Of a DNA stretch of 64,000 nt, positions 45,170 through 59,100 are shown piece after piece. A program made the position numbers and the translations under genes. The DNA lies in NCBI RefSeq assembly GCF_021130785.1, contig NW_025778867.1:1-64000 (forward strand). Reading direction: 5' to 3'. The DNA is from Homalodisca vitripennis. Taxonomy: Eukaryota > Arthropoda > Insecta > Hemiptera > Cicadellidae. Below the pieces are notes generated by a model, which was not told the DNA's origin, ran no database searches, and worked only from the letters and a program-made list of their open reading frames with translations. How positions within the stretch are numbered: position 1 is the stretch's first letter; each line of letters starts with the position of its first letter.

Positions 45170-47966
45170 CCCATATATGCCCAACGCCCCATTTTTGGGG
45201 CGGCACTAAAAAAAAGTCTGACAGGTACATTTTGTTTGTAAAGGGACTTTTTGTGTTTCTTACATGTTCAGTTGTTAGTAGTGATTGCAACAGTGTGTGT
45301 TTACACCTCTGCAGAAGCCTCATGTGTTTTTGCTGACACATAAGTAGAAGTTATTTTACAGTTGGATTTATTGTTTGTATATTACTTTAGTGAAAAATAA
45401 TCATAAACTTACTTATTCAGTCACAGAGTAAACATAACCTCACTTTTCCTACTGCCCCAAAATTGGGGCGGTGGGCATAGCAGGTACATAGCATAGTCAA
45501 GCCAAAGTACATTTGAGTTCAGTTATCTTTTACACACAATAGGTAATACAATTCTATTTCCAACTGTTATTAGTAAAAACAAATTTGTTAAGTCGGATTT
45601 ACTTTGAGAAATACTTATGTCATCTATTTATTCCAGATACACCGTTGATGAAGATATACTGCAGATTCTGGAAGGAAATACAGATACTCTACTTACTGCT
45701 ACAGTGTACACTGAGCCACCTGAAAAACTTTTTGTAAAGTGATGAAGATAGTGCTAATGAGGAGGAAGACGACATAAATCGATTAACAGGTAACCAGCTG
45801 AGAGCGTCGGCTCAACTGCAAGCTACAACTCTTACCTCTGATGGACTTGATCACATATCTTTTGGAGATCCAGATATCATTGTAAATAATCCATATAAGA
45901 GTAGACCTAATAGAAAAACCTTCCACTTCCAGCGATCTTTTAGACACTAGTCCCTCTCAGACAAGTGTCATTGATGAAGCTAATGATCAAGTTAATATTA
46001 GTAATAACGGTTTTGATTGATAGGAAATGTAAAAACTCCTCAAAGAAGGTTAGTTCTAAAACACAACCATGTTTGAAAAAGACCCATTCTGAGCAAATGA
46101 ATAAAAAAAGCTAAGAAAGGATCTTTACCTACACGTAAATGGGAACAAGTAGACATAGTTCAAAAGCCTGAACATGAATGGGAGATGCCAGATTTCATTA
46201 ATGTTGATCGAACACCAACAGAGTTTTTTGAATTATTTTATGATGACCAACTAATTGATTTGATAGTTCAGGTATCAAAGAAGTACGCAATGTTCAAAGG
46301 CCATCATACTTTTAATGTAACATCCCATGAAATACGTCTTTTTACTGGTATTCTTTTATTGAGTGGATACTGCTCTGTTGCCAGAAATCGTCTCTACTGG
46401 GACAACAGGTGCAGACACGCATCACCCAGGTGTAGCAGCAGCTATGTCTCGGACCAGATTTGAAGAAATCCTTCGTTATTTTCATGTTGCAGACAATAAC
46501 CATCTTGACGTTACAGACAAATATACCAAGATCCGACCTCTTTGGAAATACTTAAACGAAAAGTGGTTAAAATATTTTCCTAGAGACGCGTACGTTAGCA
46601 TTGATGAAGTCAATGGTAAGGTATTTTGGGAGGCATGGTGCAAAACAGCACATACATAATAAACCAATAAGGTTTGGTTTTAAAGTTTGGTCGATGTGTA
46701 CACGTTTAGGCTACATTATTCAAGGTGAACCTTACCAGGGTGCATCTACAGGCAACACCCATCCACATTTAGGTTGTGGAGGGTCAGTGGTAATGGACCT
46801 GGTCAAAAGACTTCCCTCTGACAGTACATATAGCCTGTTTGTAGATAATTACTTTACATCACTGCCTCTTTTAGAAGAACTCAAGGAAAATGGGCATGAT
46901 TGTACTGGCACAATTAGAGTTGACATAATCGAGAAGGCTCCGTTAACTGACCACAAATTATTTAAAAAACTAAAGAGAGGAAGCTTTGAGCAATTAAGTG
47001 ACAGAAAGTCAGGAACTACTCTTGTCAGATTCAATGATAATAGTGTTGTCACACTTGCATCAAATCGTGCTGGAGTATCTCCCATGGGTTCATGCAACCG
47101 CTGGTCACAGCAGGAGAAAAGAAGAATTAGTGTCAAGCAACCACTGTGTGTTGGATTGTACAATTTATACATGGGGGGAGTTGATAGGCTTGATCAAAAT
47201 GTCTTAGCCTACAAACCAACCATAAGGATGAAGAAGTGGTATTGGCAACTTATCTTATTCCCACTTAGTTGCAGCATGAACAACGCCTTTCAGTTGTATA
47301 AGCTAAGCCCAGCCGGCAAAAGTAAAGATGCTTTCGACTTTCTTGGGTTTATTAGAGAAGTAGTTCAAGTGTATCTGAGAAGAAATGTAGACCGTCCATC
47401 AGTTGGAAGACCATCTAAGAAGTCGAGGACCCGTGTTCCAGATGGCTTACGCTTGGATGGCATCGGCCATTTGATTGTCTCAAATACCACTCAAATACGC
47501 TGCGCTGAATGCCACAAGAATACCACCAAGAAATGTCAGAAATGTTCAGTAGGATGCCACGCCAATTGTTTTGTTAAGTTTCATTCCCAGTAGAAAAAAA
47601 TTCATTCTGAAAAATCTGTCATAATTATGTATTTTCAAAAATATATGTTAGTTTTAAAAATAAGATTTATTTCAATTATTATTTTTAAATCATGTAATAT
47701 TAGAATAAAACAATATATTTGGGTATTACATGTTTGTTTCTATGTATGCGTTTCCAAAAATACAAAAATAATTAGTATTAGGCTTACGATAGGATATGAC
47801 CCCTTACATGCCCAAACGCCCCATTTTTGGGGCGGTCAATTATGGAAAATCCATGAATGTAAGAATTTTATAATTTATTTTTCTGGTTCATTTTTAAGAT
47901 ATACTAATACAAATAAATGGGTAAAATTTAATTTTTAAACCTAAAAAAAACTTGGGCATATATGGG
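45170..47966 (+). mobile_element. piggyBac-like transposon, 2797 bp, both TTAA sites intact
   Basis: Perfect 15-base inverted repeats CCCATATATGCCCAA (45170-45184) and TTGGGCATATATGGG (47952-47966) are flanked by TTAA at 45166-45169 and 47967-47970. Just inside, the palindrome CGCCCCATTTTTGGGGCG occurs at both ends (about 45185 and 47816), and a variant GCCCCAAAATTGGGGC at about 45453 is followed by GGTGGGCATA. These are probable subterminal transposase sites. The interior encodes a piggyBac transposase in broken frames. Confidence 0.95.
45644..47593 (+). pseudogene. piggyBac-type transposase, frameshifted
   Basis: The acidic N-terminal part (TVDEDILQILEGN, SANEEEDDINRL) lies at 45644-45960 in shifting frames. 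The core starts at 46185 (DFINVDRTPTEFFELFYDDQ), shifts near 46420, and again between VSIDE (46602) and SMVRYFGRHGAKQ. The three catalytic Asp positions of the family are visible: in SIDE (about 46602), LFVDNYFTS (46844) and GGVDRLDQN (47183). The C-terminus has the family's Cys-rich domain (CAECHKN, CQKCSVGCHANCF, 47502-47570). About four shifts prevent a full protein; the last ~320 residues are open. Confidence 0.9.
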
Positions 47967-47970
47967 TTAA

Positions 47971-50900
47971 GGGCCATGCCCCTGAGGTGGTGAAAAAGCT
48001 ACTGAGAGCATCAAGAAGTTAAATTTTATACTTATGTCACTGTACAAAGTTTTATTTTTTTTGTACGCTTATGAGTACAGAAGATATTAGGCGTTTCAAG
48101 ACTTTTCAGCACCCCTGTTTGTATAAAAAAGAGAGGCCAATCCCCTTTTAAGTCTTGTTCTGTCCATCCTTATGGGCCACTGGTCTGTGTAAGAATATTA
48201 TCAAACAGAATAAGGTGGAGAGTCGATACACACAAGGGTGAGGGTACTGATAAAATGTGTCAAGGTCACAGACAGGATTTGAACCTTCACTATCTCTAGC
48301 TCAGATCCAAAGTACGAGGACATTCTTGATCGCTCTGCCAAATTACATGGCACTCTCATTCTAAATTGATTTTTACTCACCTTTGTCTTAATTTCTCAAT
48401 AAACAAAGAGCTCTGAATTCAGTAATCGCATCATATTGTCAGATAAAGAGTACGTCATAATCAGTATAATTGGAACAGAAAGGGTTATACCACAGTATTT
48501 TATTTTCATTAATGCTTCTCCACACTTTTATTCCATACAAAGGGTGTTATGTCTGGAAACAATATTTTTTTAATCATAGCATCTTAACTATTTTTTGTGT
48601 GTAATAAAGCCATCAGATGCCTACAGTTGGTGGGATGGCCAATAAATTTGATTGTTTTATTAGAGTTCATTACAAAGGTATTTTGTTTAGCAGTAGTTCA
48701 AGGTTATAGTCTGGGATATAGTTGCAATGTCATGAAGATCATTAATAATAGTCTGACTTTTGGGGTATTGAAAATGTGTAGTATTTTCATCCGGATTGAT
48801 TAAGACTGGAAGTAATACGGATAAACCGAGAATACAGTAAAAACAGTAGAATTTAGATATTCAAGAATGTATTTGTTACAAATATAACAGTAAAAAGAGC
48901 CAATTTTAATTTTATTTATAGGGATAATTATAAAGGAAATAAACAAGAAATTTTTACTTTGTAGTATAAAAGTATAAGTATGTTATTTCAAGACATAATT
49001 TTTGTTTAGTCAGACTGTCGCTTTAAATAAATCATCAGTCAGTCTAACTGCACCTAGGCATCAGAATGAATCATGACGTCTTCTGATTCTTCATCATCAA
49101 AATAGTTTCCACTGTCCTTTGTTACTGTAGGTAACAAGCTGCTGATAAATGTTGAGCATATCGATCATCAAATCAATGCTATTATTAATAAAATTATTTA
49201 CACGTTCTAAATTTACAGTTGTTGGCATACTACAGTACAAAATTGTTAATAGTGCAGTCTAGACCAGCTTAGTTTAGACCGTCATGAGACAAGTTACGTT
49301 TACCCTAATGATGAGTCATAGCAATATTGATCATGATCAGAACAAGAAGAACTGTAGGTTATGTTTGGTTCATACAGTTGGTCGAATGGCTAATGGTGCA
49401 ATTCTACTATAAGTGACATTATGCCTAATTAACAAAATTACTTGAATAGGACATTTGCCCCTTATGGCGGTTTGAGCACAAGTCCAAGGTCACCACATGG
49501 ACAGCTCAGTTGATTATGATCATGTCCATGTACTGTTATATGGCTTAACCTAGGTTGACGTCAGAACTCAGAATGGTTCTGTCTGGTGTATGAGTGTTGT
49601 TATACAGTATTCTGAACAGAAAACAAATTACACTGGAAATTAAACAAAAATAGTTTATTCCTAAAATATTTTGACAAGAAATTGTTACATTATGAGTAAA
49701 TTTAAGGAGCAAGCCTCGTGGTAGATATACAAAGCATACTCGGATGCTTGTTTTGTACAAATTTGTATTCACCGTTTTGACCAGATATAGCTGATCCCTC
49801 ATCGAAGTCATTTCTTTTTAAGCTAATCAAGTTTAACTCATAACTGTTAGTAATTTTTTAGTGCTAAGGCTTTGCCTGGTAGCTCAGTCAGTACTCAACT
49901 ACAAATTGTGCTCCTTATATAGTGTTTCCATTTTCCATAGCAACAAAGCGAACACACAAATACTGTTACTATTTATGTAACAATATTAGACAAAATGATT
50001 CCATTTTGTAACAAAGACAATAGAAATTTGATTTTTCAATATCCATCCAACTTGTCAACTAATAATCTCTTCCTAAATCTCAAAAGTGCTCTGAAATTTT
50101 CTCCATTTTTCTGTGTACATACAGAAATAGGTTCAGTACTTCCAGCACCTGTTGTAACATCTCAAAGCAAGCTTTTGCCAACCACTAATATGATGGCTTT
50201 AATTACAGGTGTGATGTTGTATATGAACATTGTTTCACTGTATGCACTCTCAACCTAATTCTAGATACCAGATCCAAAGATCTATTTTTCTGATTCTGAA
50301 ATCTACAGAAAGCTCCCTCTTCTTTTCCAAAATAAACTAGACATGGACATTTACTGCCACTCTGTCTCCACCCACCAGAATCACACATTGTCTTCTACCC
50401 AGCCAGTGGTGTGTGAATTGAATAGCCAAAAGCATACACAAGCATGCAAAACCTCATTTTTGGCTCACAAAAATTATTGTGATTTCTTGCTTTTTTAAAT
50501 TACATTAAAGTTATTATTACGTTTTATTAGCTGAACGTGCTATGTACAAACAATAAACTTTTTTAAAATTTTTCTAGTTTATTCTCGACAATTATAATTT
50601 TTTTCGGATAATAAGTGGCCTTAGGGGGATGATTGACCATCTCAATTAATTTTACAACTAAAAACAACTAAGTATATTTTGGAACACTAAAAACAATACA
50701 GAACATTAATGGATCTAAAGACCGAATCGAATCAGTCAAACTTGCTTTCCTAGGTTTATAGTAAATGACAGTCTGTATGTAAATGAGGTTATAAGGTATG
50801 TAGTTAAAAATACTGAACTCTCTAAATCAGGATCAATTACCCATGACTATAATAGTCATAAAAAAGTAATAATTGAAACAACACAATCAAATTTTTTTCA

Positions 50901-53046
50901 GTTCAAATATATATATTAAATTCATCCAGTGTAAAAACTCGCAATAATTTGTTTAATTTTAAAATATTTCAACCTCATATTAATTATTTCTTCCTTTCAT
51001 ATTATTAGTTTCATATTCATATTCAACCTTTATTTATTTGTATGGCTTGGCTCTGATAATCAATTCTGTCCAACTGGTGCTAATGTCCATTACAACTAAG
51101 GAGAGGAAAAGGAAGTCCCTGTACTTTCTTATTAAAGAAAGGCCAATTTTCCACAAAGCATTGTGACTTTAATATATGTATCAACTCTACATTGATTCAG
51201 GTCATATATCTGAAACAGGAAAAGAGAGCGTATGTAAAAACATCCAATGCCAGATATATGGTAATAAATAATCCACACATAGAAATGTCCTAACCTTAAA
51301 AAAGTCTATGACTTACATAAGTGTGCAGTTCCCTGTGAAAAGGTGGCCTCGATTTAACAAGAAAGTATAAAAAACACCAGGTACCATTTGAAATAATACC
51401 ACGTTTTCGGTTTTAGTGGAAATTGTATTCATTGTGATGATCCACATACATAAAATATAACATATCACTATTTTATATGTATTTATATATATATATTTAT
51501 TTATTTGTAATAACTTTTTCATATATCTAGTAGAATATTTATAATATATCTCTTGTCATTTACCTGCTTTATAATAACAGCAATGATAAATAAACCTTGC
51601 TTTATTAACTGTTATTATAATTACAACAGTAACAATAATAATTCATTTTATTACACCTTGGAAAAAATAAAAATGCACCAATAACAACACTCAAAATACC
51701 ATAGTGAATATAGTTTTAATTTAATCTATTTTTACAGGAATGGATGGACACGGGGCGTGTCCAGTACAAGTCTCGCTCCACACCCCGAAGTAGTGCTGCG
51801 GAAGATCGGTAACTATATAGTATTGCACCTCTTTAAGGCTTACTTCCATTCGCACTTTAGACCCTTTTCTCTTAAACAACGATAAATAATTATAATAATG
51901 CACACATTTCGGCAGCTCTGAACATTTAGGCCAACAATAGCACCGAATAATTAAATTACTGCAATTGTAGTAAAAGCTACATACTTGTGGTTGAGCGATA
52001 CACACACAGTATACAGTCCATAATACATGTTCACATCAAATTAAAATATCATTGGTGTTTTGGTTTTATTTACAATAATATTTAATACAACATTTAGAAA
52101 ATAAATAAAAATTAAACTGGCTACAAAGTATGCACATATAATAAAATAAACAATTTATAGTATTTATTTGATATATAATCAAAACAATAATATATAAACA
52201 TCTGATATCATGCATACGAAACAATACCATTTGCTATAATTTATAAATAGTTAAAAAACACATAATTTACTAGCAGTTTTTCATTTTTGTCACTTGTTTT
52301 GTTAATTACTGCAGTTACCATTATAAACTTTTTCTTAGACAATTTGTGCTGTTCAATTATAAATAATTTCATGACTTGGAAATGCTGTATAAAAGGAATT
52401 TATGAAACTATCTGTAATCGAACTGTTACATAGAAACGTTTTATAAAGGGCAACTGAGAATAATAAAGGTGATATGAGAAATAAATACTTCAAGCAACTA
52501 TCATTCTCATGATTATTTTATAGTGACAATTACAGTACTTATTTAGTTGTAAAATTAAAACATTATTTTATTGGAATTTAATTAGGGTTAGCACATTCAT
52601 TAATTGATATAATTAAATACTACAATAAATTAACAAAATTACAAAAGCACACACTGCCGAGAACAGAATCAGTCAAGCTAAATACAACAGTCACATTCAC
52701 ATGTAGTAATGTTAACACTTATAGCAGCAGAGACAATGTTCAGAACTGCCAGTGGAGCCAACTGTAGCGGACAAAACATGGAATAGCACCAGCAGACATC
52801 TCGAGACCTCCGCATCAACATTTAAATAAAAAAAACAAACATTGGTATATTTAACAATTTACAAAACAGCCAGGCATCAGAACAAAAAATTGGAAAAAAA
52901 GTGTACAGAAAGTGCACAATACAAAAAGCTGCCTGGGGTTATGTGGAAGACTACCAATCACGTACAGTCAGATGTTATCCCAAATCCTACAGTTAAACGT
53001 GACAATCAGAAATAAATTACATGGAGCAGAGTGAAGAGAGAGGGGG
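47971..53046. other. intergenic and FNDC3-like 3' UTR region, no other gene recognised
   Basis: Holds one SINE (48127-48357). Frames at 49545, 51313 and 51721 (all -) have no recognisable domain; the last is Cys-rich (FYYNCSNLIIRCYCWPKC) but stands alone. The FNDC3-like 3' UTR must extend left from 53046; a minus-strand AATAAA-type signal near 52060-52075 could end it. Confidence 0.4.
48127..48357 (-). mobile_element. tRNA-derived SINE, copy 2
   Basis: Read on the minus strand from 48357, the tRNA-like head has an A-box-like TGGCAGAGCGATCAAG and a B-box GGTTCAAATCC (48275-48285 reversed). The body matches copy 1 at 36003-36242. Confidence 0.75.
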
Positions 53047-53158
53047 CTAGTACATGAAGAGCTGCACGATGAACGCAAAGAGAAACGCAAGTATGGCAAA
53101 AGCTACCAGGAGTATCAGTGCCCACTGGGTTGTCCGTTAGCGGCTTGTGCGTTGTGGC
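53047..53158 (-). CDS. FNDC3: FNDC3-like last exon (tail anchor), frame break
   Basis: Acceptor TCTGTTTGCAG; begins ATTHKPLTDN in phase 0, then one extra base in a GGG run (plus strand, 53129-53131) moves into the anchor frame QWALILLVAFAILAFLFAFI..LFMY and a TAG at 53047. In the frame predicted from the literal upstream exon end the exon meets a stop early, so phase with 55853-56047 also needs another small indel or an unseen exon. Confidence 0.7.
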
Positions 53159-56100
53159 CTGCAAACAGATAAACACGTCACAAGAGTAGATCCCATAACA
53201 AATGGAAAGAGCAATTATAGCTAACAGAAGTAACAGTGGCCATATTGATAAAAGAAACAGAAGTTGTATTGATCAATACAATTTATCAGAAGTAAAATTT
53301 TATAAAGATGTTTGGTGCACTTCTTAAAATTTTTTAAAGTTTTGTTATTGAAGCTGAATCTCTTATGAATGATTAATTTTTGGGGGACAAATATTGGTAG
53401 AGATTAATGTAATGTTTTTATTGTGATTTCTATATTATGAGAACAAAAATGTCAACACCCGATTTCAATAACTCATCTGCCATAGCCTTCTCCTTGAAAG
53501 ATATCCTGTCCTCCATGGATTCTGGTGAATACACATATGGTTTATTTTTTTGACAAAGTACGGCTTTTGATGTAGTTGATCATAATATATTGCTAACGAA
53601 GCTTTAACAAAATGGTATTAGGGGAATAACCCAGACTGGTTTTAAAATCTTAATTTGATTGGCAGTATCCAGTGCATTGGAAGTCCACAACAATGGCAAC
53701 ATTATCAATCAGATTTTTTCAGTATTTGAGACAGGCGTACCTCAGTGCTCAGGGGTTTGGGACAACTTTTGTTTTCTACTTTATATAAATGACCTTCATA
53801 ATTTTATTTATAACACAATATAATAATGAAGCACTTTCCGTAACCTTCTTTGCAGATGACATCAGTTTATCCCAATACCTAGTTTTCCGTAACCTTCTTT
53901 GCAGATGACATCAGTTTATCCCAATACCTAGCCCTCCACTTTTGACTTAATTTCGTCCCACCTCCGGGAGTGGTTCAAAACAAATAAACTGTTCTTAATA
54001 TCTCAAAAACTAATTTCATAGAATTTCACTCCCAAAAACTTCTAAATATGTTGAAATTACTTTACTTTGAACACTCTCACCCATAACAGGTCATTCTGTA
54101 CTATTTTTTCAAGGGGTTCATTTAGATTTCAATCTAAAATGGGATTCTCATCTAAACATGTAGGTTAAACATATTGTATAACATATTGAGGTTAAACATC
54201 TCAACAGCAACCTTTTGCCTCTAGGGAGACTCAGACTGGGTTACAATGGCTTGTTTTGAGTCCAAAGATTAGTTACTGTATTTATTTTCTGGAGCTTCTG
54301 TAGTGCAAATTTCTTTAAAAGAATTTTCTGCATCCAGAAGAGGGCAATGAGGATCGTCTGGGGATTGTACGAGCGGGACAGTTATGACAAGCTCTTTCAA
54401 TCAAGTTGCACATTCACTCTTGCCCTGCTTGCTAGTTTAACACACAGTAATTGTTGCCTTTCAAAATAAATATGTTTTCATTTCTTGGACACAATTACAA
54501 TACGAGAGACAAAGAAAATCTTGTAGTGGACAGATATTGACTGTCGTTAACTCTGCAATCAGTTTTTCTTTTTTGGACCTACATTATTAGATAAATGCTG
54601 TTTTTTTTATTTATTTATTTTTCCACTGCTATAAATATGATTCTTAGTAATCCAACTATATTTGAGACTTAAAAAAGAAATCTGTTTCAAAGTTCTATTT
54701 GTGTAAATCTAAAGTGATGTTTATCAATAAATGACAGCAAACAAAATTAAAATACTACAAGTAAAAATGTTAAAATAGTCCAAGTTATGATGATTAATTA
54801 TTATTATGTAACTTAAGTTTTGTCTTATTTTGTTATAAAGATTTATTCTATGTGTCATTTGATGCTATTGTATAATGCGCAAAAGAAGTGTTCCATCCTT
54901 AAAACAATAGCATTTATATACAGTTTGGTACTTACAATTTTATGTAGTTTTGTTATTTTAATAAATATAGGAGATCGATCTCTCCTAGAAAAATGGCCCA
55001 GCCTGTGATGATGACAATGGGGTTGGTAGTTGGTTAGTGTTGGTTTTTTCCTTTTTCTTCCAAATGAAGGAAGAAAATTTCTCCTTTCCTATTGTTGTTT
55101 TTTTAGTATAAAAATGTATCATGTTGTATTTAGGCATTAACATGTAATATACTCCCAGAAATCAAAATTGAGTTTGTGATGGTAAATAATTAAAATAATT
55201 GAAAGTCAAGATCAGAAGTTTGCAATAAATGAACAAACAAAAATAAAGTAAAAGATAAATATTACACATTTATAAATATTGAATATTTTTCTATACTAAA
55301 AAATTAGCAATATCACATCAGGAGAATTTAGTTTCTTCCTTTGCCACGTGAAATTTAAACCTATCCCCTTCACCAGTGTCTCCGTAGGCAGCACCTGCAA
55401 TCACATGTACTAGCATCTCATTGTACCAGGACATGTTGCTTAGGACCTTTGTACCATGATAACACAAACCATGATAGTTGTCTTTGTAGTAATAAGACAA
55501 CTTAAGAATGTAAATATTAAATGAGTACATGGAGTTAAGTTCAAAGCAACTTTGCCTTTGTGTAGAGAACACATAAAGAAATTAAGGTAATAAACAAAAA
55601 GTCATGCAATCTGAGTGCTTTCTTGGATCAATAGTTAACATGACAGACTGATAACTGATGAGTTTGGAGTTCAGTCTTCAAAATACTTTCTCGTATCAAA
55701 TAAACTTGCAATTTTCTATAACTGATCAGGTGGGATGAAAACAAAATTTAAATTATACTAGAGGTAAACAATATCACAAGTGCATCAACAAATTGAAATT
55801 CTCTGTCGGTCAAGAAACTACGGTATATTTCTGTGTTAAGATTCATACTGACCTGTACTTGGTGAGAGACTTGGTAGTGTGGGTGGGGGTAGAGTGTGGG
55901 GCAGGTGTGGCGAAGGTGGCAGTGGGCGAGAACGCTCCAGCCAGTTCTCCCACCCCCGTCTGACGCACTGCACACACTCTCACACAGTAGTCTGCGCCAG
56001 GTTCCAGGTCATGTAGTTGGGTCCTTGGTGTCACCTCCTCGGTACACCTACAACAGATACCTCGTCAAGCTTACTAATGAGGGTAAATCTAAAAATAAAC

Positions 56101-59100
56101 ACTTTGATTCTGGGAGCCACATAATTCTTCCACTTCCCTCGCCATTATCATGCTGACCACCACAATAGTCCACGTGAACTTTACACTAACAGCGTGTATT
56201 AAAAGTCTTATAGGTCTTAAGTCTTTTATAGGTGGAGATAAAATAAAAACTCTCAAATTACTTGTACTATTGATATGATCAATCTGAGCCCTTCATTGTT
56301 TAAATGAGTAAAGAAATTAATAGAGAAAGGGATTGTCTAAAAGATTTTAAGATTTAAACACCATTTATAAGAAAATCCTAGAATAAATTAAGTGTAATGG
56401 CTGACCTGCTTGTAGATCTGGTCACGTAGCCTGGATAGCTGCAGGCAGTACAGCACAGGATCTGAGGCCAGAGGCTTGCAGGGTGGCCATTCTACTGAAC
56501 ATCCCTTGGTGCTGACTTCTGACACTCGAGGTGCTGCAACATGTCACAATATTCTAAAACCCTAATCTTAAAACTTGTCAAAATAATTGCATAACTATTT
56601 TTTTAAATTACTTTTTTACTGTACAACATGATGTTAAAGTTAATATTTCATAAAGTAAAAATGGGTCAGACCATAACAACAACAATAATAATAATAAGTA
56701 TTTAAATTTTGAGTCAGTGTTAACTAACCATATACAGCAGGATCCTTAACCCTTACCGAGCCAATGACGTTACTAGACGTCATGCCTAAACTAACGCTAA
56801 AAGCCAACGACGTCCACTGACGCAAAATCAATTTTCTATTTTAATATTATTATTTAAAAGCATTTCTGGGTAACAAACTTAGTAAAAACTGTCAAACAAG
56901 GTTTATCTAAATAAGAGACAATCGTTCGTGTCTATTTTGAACGGCTCTTGTTCGACAAAATAGTGGGCGGCCAGATGTTCATAGTCTCCCACAGAGCCAA
57001 CGCACGTCTACTGATTGGCGCTCAGTCCCCGCCTGTAGCCTTGCGTAAGGTTAGATGTTTATTCGCCTTTCCATTTTTCGATCCGCGTATTTATCTTTTC
57101 AATTTTAATGTTAATCAATATTTTTAATCAATTTGCAGTGTAGTTTATGTATTATTATTTTGATGTAGGGCTTTATTGTCAAGTTTTTTTTTTAGTTCAT
57201 TGATTTTTATTTAATTTGTTTATATATAAATTTTTTACTATATTCTTTATATTTTCTCTAAATACAAAATTACTATATGCTTGTTTTTTGTAAAATATAA
57301 CAATAATTGTGTTCAACTATTGTTAATTTTATATGTGAACACATAGAATGTGAAAATTAAATTTTTTCAGTGAAATTATGATTTTTACCATTTTTTGGCT
57401 GTAAATTAACAATAAAAAGTGAAAAAAAAATATTTTGTCGTTTTTTTTTATCTGTTTACGTTATAAGAATTATTAAAAAAACTTGGTTTTGGGTATGTGC
57501 GAATTTTTTTTATTTTTAAGGTGTATGGCTCTTAGGAGTAGTTTTGGTTATTTATTTGTGGCTCGCTAAGGGTTAAAGTGGTAACTTTCCGACACGTTAT
57601 CTGACATTGATATAACTTAACTGTTATTTAAGTGTCTAATGGAAGATTTAAGTGAACCAAACTAGGAAAAATATAAACTTAGAAAAAAATTGTCATTTAA
57701 TATTTTTAAACCCTTTTGGTACCCTTCCATTTCAACCTTTACTAAAATAAGCATGGCTGGTGATCAATTTCGTTCTTAGAAAAAAAATTAATCTATTTTT
57801 TTGTGTGCTTATACAGCACAAACTGGTTCTCTGGTCCTGGACTATGAGGAGGTAACTTGTCTGTTACGAGAGCTTGTCAGCTTTTTGTTTTGAAAAAAAA
57901 AACTTAATTAGTCAAAAGCTGTTATGTGGTTACTTAAATAGCTTTGTTGTAATAATTTTAGATGATGGGGTACAGTACAGCAACATTGTTTTTTTCAGTA
58001 ACTGTATACAGAGACGATAACTGGGGAAAATGCTATCAGTTTTTTAGATTACCTTTTAGAGATGGTGGAGGAGCGATAGTTGTGGAGAACTCATAGAAGG
58101 ACGAATCTGGTCCCTGCCCGGCATCGTTGGCAGCTGATATACAGAACCTGTACACTGTCTGCTCCTGTAACCTGTTCACCTTACAACAGTGACTTGTTTC
58201 CTTGGTACACCACCTGTAGTCCCATTCCTGCAGGCAAACACCATTTAGAGATAATCTTACAGACATGTTACTCTTGATTTTAGTGCAGTAGAACAATGTT
58301 TTTAATATTCAATCAACTTTTACAACTATAACTAATAATACTTTGTGGGTTTTCAAACTGCACTATTTAACCTGTTGCGGATAAAGTTGTATGAGCGTAC
58401 GTGGCTAATCAGATACAAATTTTTCGTCACGGTACAGCGGCTGAAGCGTAAAGTCCGAGTAGCACCACTTCCCAGTCTACTCAAAAATACCTTTTAAAAT
58501 TAAATAAATTTTAAACTTGTACCTTTATGTTGTAAACTTAAATAAATGTTCATGTATATATGAATACAAATAGAACTAATACACAGATAATATTATAAGC
58601 TGAACTAAGCGCTATTCACCTTGAACATAACACTAGTGTGATATGCCTTTGTGTGTATGATCTGTGTGTAACAGTACGCTGTGACGAACTGAGTAAGGCC
58701 CAGCCACTGCAATGACGAGATATCCACAATGGGTTAAAGTTATGTCTGAAGTATATAATACCTGTATTACATAACTTAGCAGTTTAACTGCCTTCTGAGT
58801 GTTGTAAAATGTGAATAGATATTTTTATAGTCAAGCATCTTAATTTAAAACATATTTTGAAAATATTTTGGTTGAACAAAAGAAATTTTATCACAAATAT
58901 AAAAATAATTTTAGACGAGTAAAAGATAAACCTTTATGGAAACTCACACAATTCTGTGAGAAAGAAATAGTTCAAAACTGTTATAGCAAAACTCAAGATG
59001 GCCACCAGTGCATTTAAACGTCAAAATGTGGTAGTTAAATAATATATCAATAACAGTAACAGAGAATTAATAATAAGTTTTACAAAATAAATACTACAAA

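Larger units (their letters stand above)
53159..55852. other. FNDC3-like last intron
   Basis: Non-coding apart from an old LINE fragment on the plus strand (53440-54740). Nothing else recognised; the frame at 55318-55572 (-) is unassigned. Confidence 0.5.

Noticed and set aside
49866..49900. TGGTAGCTCAGTCAGTA, like a tRNA A-box
   Set aside because: No B-box, anticodon stem or acceptor pairing follows; taken as chance or a SINE scrap.
51721..52005. 94-codon Cys-rich frame on the minus strand
   Set aside because: No recognisable family, poor start context, and it lies in likely 3' UTR; not called as a gene.
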